A DNA stretch of 58,522 nucleotides from Candidatus Melainabacteria bacterium (GTDB taxonomy: Bacteria; Cyanobacteriota; Vampirovibrionia; 2-02-FULL-35-15), in the NCBI GenBank assembly GCA_016193285.1, contig JACPSL010000025.1, forward strand, positions 1 through 58,522. The letters are read 5' to 3'. This document shows positions 34,771 through 41,456 of this stretch, one piece after another (the stretch's first letter is position 1; the number at the start of each line of letters is the position of its first letter). The position numbers were made by a program, and so were the translations under genes. The notes beneath the pieces are model-generated. The model was not told where the DNA came from, did not search any database, and was given only the letters and a program-made list of their open reading frames with translations.

Positions 34771-35502
34771 TATACTAGGGAATGTGATCGTGGCTTTAGC
34801 GTTACTCCAGAAGGTGCTCAGAAAAATCTTACAGGATATTTTCTAAGCACTCTTTCAGATAGAGATAAGAAGTTTATACCTGTAATTATCACATCCGAGC
34901 CATCTTTGAGTGAAGAAGAAATTAATTCAATTGATGAGGGGGGGCACAGCTTAAAAGCAGAGCTAAAATTATATACAAAAATTAGCGAGGCTATGCTAGG
35001 ACCACATAGATTTAGTCATCATTTTTATTCTTTTCATAAACCACTTGATGCACAACAAGGAGAAGCTTTAGCAAGGCACTTTTTAGAGCCCTATGTGATT
35101 TCCGGGAAAGTAGATAGGCCTGAGAATTATGCTGCAGTAGGACAAGTTGTTAAAGATTATACTCCTGCGGTTATTACAAGTACATTTAATCAAGTTGCAA
35201 ACAGCACTCAAGATAAAGTAAGCATTGAAGATATGCTTAATCCATTAAAAATGGAAATGAGCAGAAGTAAATTGCGTGAAAATACTGAGCTGATTGAATC
35301 ACTACGAGGTAGGATTACATATTTGGTTGATCTAGATCAAGTGAAAAAAATAAACGGTGAACTTAATTATTCATCTCTTGCCTTAGCTGCAAAAGATTTA
35401 AGTCCACGACAAATAAAAGATGCTATTGAAAAACATGCACCAGAAGTTTTAACCCAAGAAAACATAATTGCTGCATTTGAAAAAGTTAAGGGAGAAGGTT
35501 AA
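34771..35502 (+). pseudogene. 5'-truncated AAA-like ATPase fragment
   Basis: The frame is open from just after the IS630 remnant. It reads 'RECDRGFSVTPEGAQKNL', 'KKFIPVIITSE' (sensor-1-like strand), 'RFSHHFYSFHKPLDAQQGEALARHFL' and 'YAAVGQVVKDYTPAVITSTFNQVAN', an order like the lid domain of AAA+ ATPases. No ATG lies near the start; the first usable start is TTG at 34906. Walker A and B are absent. I read it as the C-terminal remainder of an AAA+ gene interrupted by the IS630 element. The AAA assignment is moderate; the truncation is clear. Confidence 0.5.
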
Positions 35503-35524
35503 ACATTTCAAACGAAATGTTTTC
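35502..35524 (+). terminator. Hairpin after the AAA-like fragment
   Basis: AACATTTC and GAAATGTT pair around AAAC, followed by TTTC. It overlaps the end of the fragment's stop codon. A short U tract makes it a modest terminator. Confidence 0.55.
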
Positions 35525-35626
35525 AGGATATTAATAAATCACTTTGTTCTAGAGATTGGGCTACTGTGATGTCTGCTTAATTTATTGGATTGAAATTAAT
35601 CAACCGAAAAATTGAGAAATACAACA

Positions 35627-35646
35627 AGTATGTGTTTAAACTAAGC
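35627..35646 (+). repeat. 20-bp direct repeat upstream of fic
   Basis: It matches 36776-36795, directly after the fic stop codon, at 19 of 20 positions (AGTATGTGTTTAAAC then C or T then AAGC). The pair brackets fic and its promoter. Confidence 0.78.
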
Positions 35647-35664
35647 GGAAGTAGCTTAAACCAC

Positions 35665-35708
35665 AATCTTATATAATCCTATATAATCTTATATAGTCAG
35701 GGTATAAT
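35665..35708 (+). promoter_or_regulatory. fic promoter with three 10-bp tandem sites
   Basis: AATCTTATAT, AATCCTATAT and AATCTTATAT (35665-35694) repeat with a 10-bp, one-helical-turn period across the -35 region. TATAAT is at 35703-35708. The ATG follows 11 bases later, so the transcript would be nearly leaderless. The Fic protein ends in a winged helix that could bind these sites; that is inference. Confidence 0.5.
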
Positions 35709-35719
35709 TACATTAGATT

Positions 35720-36775
35720 ATGCTAAAACAAAGGTTTGACAATAGAATAAGTAATTTACCATCTTCAATATGGTCAAAAATAGCTAAGATTGATGAACTA
35801 AAAGGTAGATGGTTAGGTGGGGTCAATTTAAATCCTCAAATACTTGGAAGACTAAAAAAGTCAGTCCTAGTTACATCAACTGGTGCATCTACAAGGATTG
35901 AAGGAGCAAAATTAACAGACAAAGACATAGAAAAACTTCTTAGGGGTCTTTCAATGCAAAAATTCTCTGACAGAGATAAGCAAGAAGTAAAAAGCTATTA
36001 TGAACTTTTAGAAAATATATTTAATTCTTGGGAAACCATCGGGTTTAGTGAAAGTGCAATTAAGCATTTTCATAAAGAACTTCTAAAATATGTTGAAAAA
36101 GATAAATTACACAGAGGTGAATATAAGAAAACTGAAAATAAAGTTCTAATGATAAATGAAGCTGGAGAATCAGTAGGAATATTATTTAATACTACATCAG
36201 CTTATTTAACCCCAAAAGAAATGCTTGAGTTAGTTGAATGGACAAAAGAAAGTTTAAAAAGTGAGTCTTTTCATCCGCTTTTAGTAACAGGAAATTTCAT
36301 AGTAGAGTTTCTTCAAATACACCCATTCCAAGATGGTAATGGAAGGATTTCTAGAATATTAACTAATTTACTTCTTTTAAGAGCAGGATATTTATACATG
36401 CCTTATGTTTCACATGAAAAGATAATTGAAGACAACAAACCTGATTATTATTTGGCTTTAAGAAAAACTCAAAAGACTTTTAAAACTAAGAGGGAAAATA
36501 TATTGCCTTGGTTAGATTTCTTTTTTGACGTTTTGCTTGAACAGTCTAATCAAGCAATTAGTTTACTTTCAGAAGATAATATAGAAGTTATTCTTTCAGA
36601 GAAACAAATGAAAGTTTGGCAGTTTATTCAAAAACAAGGGGAAGTTACACCACTTATGATAGAAAGTAAACTTAAGATTCCTAGACCTACAGTAAATCAA
36701 ATACTCACCAAGTTGCTAGATTTAAAAAGAGTTAACAGAATTGGTATGGGAAGAGCAACAAGATATCAAATATGA
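35720..36775 (+). CDS. Fic-domain AMP transferase with C-terminal winged helix
   Basis: The 351-aa product has an N-terminal inhibitory motif (STRIEG, residues 57-62, fitting [S/T]xxxE[G/N] of class II Fic proteins) and the active-site loop HPFQDGNGR at 201-209. It ends in a winged-helix DNA-binding domain ('KQMKVWQFIQKQGEVTPLMIESKLKIPRPTVNQILTKL'). All active-site residues (His, Asp, Asn, Arg) are present, so it should transfer AMP to a target protein Thr, Ser or Tyr. The family is widespread as a self-regulated post-translational modifier. It is flanked by 20-bp direct repeats inside island A. Confidence 0.92.
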   Translation: MLKQRFDNRISNLPSSIWSKIAKIDELKGRWLGGVNLNPQILGRLKKSVLVTSTGASTRIEGAKLTDKDIEKLLRGLSMQKFSDRDKQEVKSYYELLENIFNSWETIGFSESAIKHFHKELLKYVEKDKLHRGEYKKTENKVLMINEAGESVGILFNTTSAYLTPKEMLELVEWTKESLKSESFHPLLVTGNFIVEFLQIHPFQDGNGRISRILTNLLLLRAGYLYMPYVSHEKIIEDNKPDYYLALRKTQKTFKTKRENILPWLDFFFDVLLEQSNQAISLLSEDNIEVILSEKQMKVWQFIQKQGEVTPLMIESKLKIPRPTVNQILTKLLDLKRVNRIGMGRATRYQI

Positions 36776-36808
36776 AGTATGTGTTTAAACCAAGCATGCA
36801 ATTAGACC
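36776..36808. repeat. Right direct repeat of island A and of the fic cassette
   Basis: Positions 36776-36795 match the repeat upstream of fic. Positions 36780-36808 match the left island repeat at 33404-33432. It contains the last codons and stop of pgeF on the minus strand. Confidence 0.88.
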
Positions 36809-37570
36809 TTGCCTGCCAGCTCTTTTGCCTTGAATCCTTTGAGAGTAAAATAAACTATGATGAAGAGCTGTGTCTAATTCAGAAGTAAAGATTTTCATAA
36901 CTCCTGCTTGTTCTAGTTGAATGTAGTTTGCTAGTTTTAAATCTACTTTAGGTTTAAGTCCTTCTGTGTTAACTATTTCATCTGCTTCACATGCTTCTAT
37001 TAAAAGATTTGCAACATCTTCACCTACTTCATAATTTTTTTGACCTATTGCAGGTCCTATTGCTGCAATAATTTGTGATGGTCTAGCTAGGTAATTTTCT
37101 TGCATAGCAATAACAGCTTTTTCAACAATTCTTTTACTGGTTCCTTTCCATCCTGCATGCACTAAACCAACTAATCTTTTTTCATGACAATAAAGAAGTA
37201 CTGGTACACAATCTGCAGCTGTTATTAAAATTGGAATGTTAATAAGATTAGTGACTACAGCATCTGATTCAGTAACTTCTTTAGTATTTTTTTCTAAAAC
37301 TAAGACATTATCTGAATGAACAATTGGAAGTACTACTAAAGATTCAAAACTTAAGTCCAGGCTTTTACACAATACTTCCCTGTTTTTGTCAACACTTTTT
37401 TCAGGAAATACAGTTGGTTGATGTTTACCTAAATTTAAGTCATTTGATTTACCGGTAAATAAGTGTTTTAAGTTATTAAATTCTAATAGATCATTACATT
37501 GCCATCCTTTTACTTGTCCAAAATTTACTTCTTCCCAGTCTTTCTTTTGTAATTTTTTTAAAAACATCAT
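36785..37570 (-). CDS. pgeF: YfiH/PgeF-type laccase-domain protein
   Basis: This 261-aa member of the Cu-oxidase_4 family has 'VHSDNVLVL', 'TAADCVPVLLY', 'LVGLVHAGWKGT' (metal-binding His and Cys set), 'IGPAIGQKNYEVG' and 'FYSQR' near the end. Members act on purine nucleosides or on misincorporated peptidoglycan (PgeF, polyphenol-oxidase-like). The frame is open from 37615, but the upstream codons overlap a tandem repeat and do not fit the family. The ATG at 37570 or 37567 is preferred. The final seven codons are duplicated at the far end of island A. Confidence 0.85.
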   Translation of the reverse strand: MMFLKKLQKKDWEEVNFGQVKGWQCNDLLEFNNLKHLFTGKSNDLNLGKHQPTVFPEKSVDKNREVLCKSLDLSFESLVVLPIVHSDNVLVLEKNTKEVTESDAVVTNLINIPILITAADCVPVLLYCHEKRLVGLVHAGWKGTSKRIVEKAVIAMQENYLARPSQIIAAIGPAIGQKNYEVGEDVANLLIEACEADEIVNTEGLKPKVDLKLANYIQLEQAGVMKIFTSELDTALHHSLFYSQRIQGKRAGRQGLIACLV

Positions 37571-37595
37571 AAGGTAAAATATAGCATATGAGAAA

Positions 37596-37634
37596 GACCA
37601 TAGACCATAGACCATAGACTATAGACTATAGACC
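37596..37634 (+). repeat. 7-bp tandem repeat (GACCATA/GACTATA)
   Basis: Three GACCATA units and two GACTATA units, followed by GACC, lie between the divergent pgeF and sbcD starts. They are too regular for chance and are non-coding for either gene as annotated. Confidence 0.9.
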
Positions 37635-37642
37635 AGCAACTA

Positions 37643-38887
37643 ATGATAAAAATTGTTCATTTTAGTGATCTTCATTTTGGCTCTGGAGAAAGATATGGCT
37701 CTTTAAATCCAGAGACTGGACTACATAGAAGGTTTGAAGATTTTATTTCTGCTTTAGATAAACCTGTAAACTTTGCAATTGATAAAAAAGTAGATATGGT
37801 TATTTTTACAGGAGATACATATAAACATGCTACTCCTGAACCTGTGTATCAACGAGAGTTTGCAAAAAGGATTAAAAAACTTTCCAAAAATAAAATATTA
37901 ACAATTTTGCTTGTAGGTAATCATGACATTTTATACAGGATTGATGGATCGGATACCCTTGATATTTACAGTACATTATCAATTGAGCATGTAACAGTAT
38001 TTAATAAAATTGAATTAAAAAATATTGAAACAAGAAATGGAATTGTTCAAGTAATTACTCTACCTCACATTACAAAGAGCAGATTATTAATAAAGGATGA
38101 ATATAGAAACTTAAATTTAAAAGAGCAAGATAAATTAATGATTCAAAAAGTAAAAGAAGCAATTAGCGCAATGATTGAAAAATTAGATCCTAAATCTCCT
38201 TCTATTTTAATTGGACACGGGACTATAGAAACTGCACAATTTGGTTCAGAGCAGGATTTATCCATTGGTAAAGTTCTAAGTTACCCATTAAGTATTTTTC
38301 AAAATACACAAGTTGACTATGTAGGCTTTGGGCATATTCACCGTCATCAGGTTTTACAAAAAGAAAATCCACTAATTTTATATGCAGGCTCCTTGGAAAG
38401 GGTAGATTTTAGCGAAGAAAACGAGGATAAAGGTTTTATATATTTAGAACTAGAAAAAGGTAAAGTAAACCACAAGTTTATTTCTACAAATCCAAGGAAA
38501 TTTATAACTATAAATTGTGATTTAACAAATAGCAAAAATCCACAATTAGATTTTGAAAATAAAGTTAACGAAGTCAACGAAGTTAAAAGCAAAAAAGAAG
38601 CAGGAGCTATTGTTAGGGTTAAATATAAAATAAATGAAGAAAATGCTGGTTTAATTAATCAAACACAAATAAAAAAATTACTAAGTGACAGTTTTGCATT
38701 TTTAATTCAGAGTGAAATTGTTAATAAGGAAAGGACTTATAGAATTTCAGAACTTGATTCTAATTTAATTACAAACCCGCTTTCTACTCTAGAAAAGTAT
38801 TTGTTTGAGTATAAGGATGAAGAAAAAAATATTTTGCTTGAGAAAGCTAAAGAGATTGTGAAATCCCTGCCCCACTTAACTCACTAG
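37643..38887 (+). CDS. sbcD: SbcD/Mre11-like DNA repair nuclease
   Basis: The 414-aa product is a calcineurin-like phosphoesterase with the full metal set: 'IVHFSDLHFG', 'MVIFTGDTY', 'LVGNHD', 'ILIGHG' and 'YVGFGHIHRHQ'. These are Mre11/SbcD features for double-strand-break end processing with SbcC. No sbcC lies in the window. A 9-bp tandem repeat (38564-38586) encodes 'NEVNEV'. The last 14 codons form the left 57-bp repeat that is shared with the 3' end of pilT. Confidence 0.86.
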   Translation: MIKIVHFSDLHFGSGERYGSLNPETGLHRRFEDFISALDKPVNFAIDKKVDMVIFTGDTYKHATPEPVYQREFAKRIKKLSKNKILTILLVGNHDILYRIDGSDTLDIYSTLSIEHVTVFNKIELKNIETRNGIVQVITLPHITKSRLLIKDEYRNLNLKEQDKLMIQKVKEAISAMIEKLDPKSPSILIGHGTIETAQFGSEQDLSIGKVLSYPLSIFQNTQVDYVGFGHIHRHQVLQKENPLILYAGSLERVDFSEENEDKGFIYLELEKGKVNHKFISTNPRKFITINCDLTNSKNPQLDFENKVNEVNEVKSKKEAGAIVRVKYKINEENAGLINQTQIKKLLSDSFAFLIQSEIVNKERTYRISELDSNLITNPLSTLEKYLFEYKDEEKNILLEKAKEIVKSLPHLTH

Positions 38888-38899
38888 CTATCAATTTTT
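38843..38899. repeat. Left 57-bp direct repeat of island B
   Basis: It differs from 45196-45252 at one position. It encodes the sbcD C-terminus (AKEIVKSLPHLTH) on the plus strand and, on the minus strand, a copy of the last 17 codons of PilT (KLIASELSGAGISQSL). The single difference is synonymous in the PilT frame. The two copies bound about 6.3 kb. Confidence 0.93.
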
Positions 38900-39010
38900 A
38901 AAAAGGAATTTCTTCAGCAGTAGTAATTACTTCATCAAGATTTTTGCTTGATTTTTTTCATTAATAATCTCTGCACCAAGGGGTAAGGTTTTTACTGTAT
39001 TGCAATTAAG
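38898..39010 (-). pseudogene. Possible ssb 3'-end remnant
   Basis: On the minus strand 'SSKNLDEVITTAEEIPF' and a stop have the acidic tail ending IPF that is diagnostic of single-stranded DNA-binding protein. The upstream part is in another frame across an A-rich run (TLPLGAEIINEK). No OB domain remains next to it. The tail's stop codon sits exactly at the island boundary. Short, so moderate confidence. Confidence 0.4.
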
Positions 39011-39156
39011 ACGCGTTAATCAAGTTTCACAGTTTTTATTCATTAATTAATTCCACAAATATTAAATTTTCAATTCCCATACCTTGCCTGATTAAAAAAC
39101 AAAATTCTTTGTGGTATTGTAGTTGCAATTATTTAATACTGCCTGAAGTTACAACT

Positions 39157-40707
39157 ATGATTACAGCAATTAGTAAAACTTCTGAATTACAACCGACTAG
39201 AGGTAAAACTCATGTTCATATCCCAAGAAGATATTTAGTAAATGAAGAAACCTTTGAAAGATTTAAACAAAGACAATTTACAAGATTTAAACCAGAACAA
39301 ATAATAAACGAAGATAATTTAATTCTTCCGCAAACTATTCTTCCTCAAAAACCAAATGCACTTCCAATAGATTTTGCTCAAAGAATAGTTTTAGATCCTT
39401 CACTTAAATCTAAGGCTATAAGGATATTAATCAAAAATGGCATTCCTAAAGATGAAGCTAAATGGGAAATTGCTGGAGCCCAGGATCGCTTTCAAGAAGC
39501 ATGTGATTGGGCAGAGAGAAATAAAACTTATGGTGAAAGCGGAGCTAATGCTGCTCTTATTGCTACTATAACTGGAATATTTCTCTCAGTTTTAAATAAT
39601 CTTGATTCCGTTCCATCTTTTGTAAAAACAGGAATAAATATTCTTCATAATTTTGCATTAGGAAAACGTGGTCATGACCTCTATACCATCTATAAACAAC
39701 CTGATGATGATTTAGGAGTAAAGCTTTACCAGAAAGAACATTATGGTAATCATGTCACTGGTGATCTTGCAGATCTTTCTTGTAAGATTGAAACTAAAGT
39801 TAAACCTTTTGTTTTACCTTTCCTTTCTTTCCTTGACTCTGATAAACAAGAATCTTTAATTCAATTACTTACACTTCCAACAACTCTTTTTTGGAGAGGG
39901 CAATACGTTGGTTACCTTGACCAAAGATTTTTAACACATCTGATGAAGTATGTAGCAAATTGTCCCTTTGCACTATTTGGTAATGAAGCAAGTAAGAAAG
40001 TATTGGAAGAAATAAATAAAGATGATTTATTGACAGTTAATTTTATGAAAGAAAGATTAAAATCCTTGCTTGAACTTAAAAGAGGTGAAACAGTATCAAA
40101 AAAATTAACTTATTTAGTTAAAGGATTATTTTCAAAAGACATAACGAGAGTAGAAGAATCAGCAGGGATACTTAATGAAGCATTAGCACCACTTTTAGGA
40201 TTACCTGGATTTGCAGTATCACTTATAGGAGTACCACTGAAAGCAATAAGTACATTTTTATTTTCTGAAGATACTATAAGTGATTCAGTAAGAAGAAAAA
40301 TAGATTCACTTGCCAGTATAGGAGTAGCAACGCAACAGCTTCTTTATAGTCTTAGGTTTAGTATTAAGGAGCATATTGAGGGTGAAAGAATTCTTGAAAA
40401 ATTAAAACTTCCAAACAATTATACAGAAGAACAAAAACAAGAGCTTCTAAGAATAGCAAATGAGAGATGCAAGCTCTCAATGATAGGTTTATTTGTAAAT
40501 AACTTAAATATAATTATGCCATTTGTAAGACTATTTGATGATAGCAATCCATTTATGAAAACAACAAAATCAATTTTATATGAAATATCAAATGGATTAA
40601 GTTTATATTTTTTCCCAAAAAGAAGACAACTTAGAGGAGAACGCTTCCTCATTGAAGAAAAAGGGGCATCTGAAAAAGTTAAAAGTGAAAAAGCAATGAA
40701 AGATTAA
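39157..40707 (+). CDS. Large protein of unknown function (516 aa)
   Basis: Unrecognised. There is no signal peptide. The polar N-terminal 100 residues are followed by a mostly helical body with several hydrophobic stretches ('NAALIATITGIFLSVLNNL', 'ALAPLLGLPGFAVSLIGVPLKAI', 'LSMIGLFVNNLNIIMPF') that could associate with a membrane, and a basic C-terminal tail. I start it at the ATG at 39157; the frame extends to 39109 through codons that do not look translated. It occupies much of island B and has no neighbour on its strand. A host-interaction or effector-like role is possible but unsupported by any motif. Confidence 0.62.
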   Translation: MITAISKTSELQPTRGKTHVHIPRRYLVNEETFERFKQRQFTRFKPEQIINEDNLILPQTILPQKPNALPIDFAQRIVLDPSLKSKAIRILIKNGIPKDEAKWEIAGAQDRFQEACDWAERNKTYGESGANAALIATITGIFLSVLNNLDSVPSFVKTGINILHNFALGKRGHDLYTIYKQPDDDLGVKLYQKEHYGNHVTGDLADLSCKIETKVKPFVLPFLSFLDSDKQESLIQLLTLPTTLFWRGQYVGYLDQRFLTHLMKYVANCPFALFGNEASKKVLEEINKDDLLTVNFMKERLKSLLELKRGETVSKKLTYLVKGLFSKDITRVEESAGILNEALAPLLGLPGFAVSLIGVPLKAISTFLFSEDTISDSVRRKIDSLASIGVATQQLLYSLRFSIKEHIEGERILEKLKLPNNYTEEQKQELLRIANERCKLSMIGLFVNNLNIIMPFVRLFDDSNPFMKTTKSILYEISNGLSLYFFPKRRQLRGERFLIEEKGASEKVKSEKAMKD

Positions 40708-40964
40708 TAATCAGTAGTTCGTGGTTCCACTTGCCTGAGCTCAATTAGGCTGCAAGTTGCTGCACTCATAGCTTCCACTTCTCGATCATAAGCAGCAAGT
40801 TCTTCTGGAGATAGCGAGTCTCTAAATGCTTGTTGCCGGGCTAACATCTCTTCTACTTTTTTACGAGTGTCTGGAAAAAAAGATGTCCTAACATCAATAC
40901 CTAGTGCCCTCATTTCTGGAAGTGAAAGTCCTGAATTATTTACTGGCTCAACCATGCCAAGCAT
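40704..40964 (-). CDS. Small hypothetical protein (86 aa)
   Basis: The family is unrecognised. 'EMRALGIDVRTSFFPDTRKKVEEMLARQQAFRDSLSPEELAAYDREVEAM' is a charged helical pair. It overlaps the end of the unknown 516-aa gene by 4 bases (tail to tail). It has a weak ribosome site (GTGAG) and, 23 bases upstream, one of two copies of an 18-bp palindrome-containing site. Its composition is GC-richer and more Ala/Arg-rich than its neighbours, so it may be a late arrival. Confidence 0.55.
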   Translation of the reverse strand: MLGMVEPVNNSGLSLPEMRALGIDVRTSFFPDTRKKVEEMLARQQAFRDSLSPEELAAYDREVEAMSAATCSLIELRQVEPRTTDY

Positions 40965-40986
40965 TTAATCTCACTTCTTAACTGAT

Positions 40987-41004
40987 ATACAGTAAATGTA
41001 TTAG
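40987..41004. promoter_or_regulatory. 18-bp inverted operator-like site, copy 1
   Basis: ATACAGTAAATGTATTAG occurs here and as a perfect reverse complement at 45064-45081. The core ATACA-n5-TGTAT is palindromic. One copy lies upstream of the 86-aa gene and the other upstream of the large surface protein. No regulator is identified. Confidence 0.5.
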
Positions 41005-41165
41005 TTTCTTAACCAAAATTTATGTAAAAATTAGTTAAGTTGAAGTTTTTGAGGTTTTTTTAATCAAAAGAGATACTAAAAATAATTGTAGTCGGGTTTT
41101 GGTAAAAAAGAAAAGTTAGTCAGGAATTTCTAAAATGGTTTTTAGTTCTGTAAGTAAGGTTTAAC

Positions 41166-41456
41166 TTATTCAATAATCTCTTCAATCGCAAAAGCTATAT
41201 TTCCAAAACCAGTTTTATCTAAACGACCTTTAAGTGTTAGCAGTTCACTCTTTCCTATGTGTGGCTTTAAAGATTCAAATATTTTTTTTGTTGCAGGAAC
41301 TGCTTCAAGTATCCCCGTTTCATCTTCTAGTATGGTGTATTTGACTAATGGGTCTTCAGGGATGAAAGTTGCTCTTACATTAAGCTGTATGTCCCTTGCT
41401 AAAATTGTGTCATTTTTTGCATTTTTGAATTTGTCTAATATTTCTTTAATAGTCAT
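41166..41456 (-). CDS. OB-fold protein (96 aa)
   Basis: The 96-aa product fits a single OB fold of the RPA/anticodon-binding type: 'ARDIQLNVRATFIPEDPLVKYTILEDETGILEAVPATKKIFESLKPHIGKSELLTLKGRLDKTGFGNIAFAIEEI'. It has no signal peptide and starts inside the stop of the large surface protein gene (4-base overlap), so it is co-translated with it. Such pairing of an OB protein with a surface protein is odd; nucleic-acid binding is inferred from the fold only. Confidence 0.6.
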   Translation of the reverse strand: MTIKEILDKFKNAKNDTILARDIQLNVRATFIPEDPLVKYTILEDETGILEAVPATKKIFESLKPHIGKSELLTLKGRLDKTGFGNIAFAIEEIIE

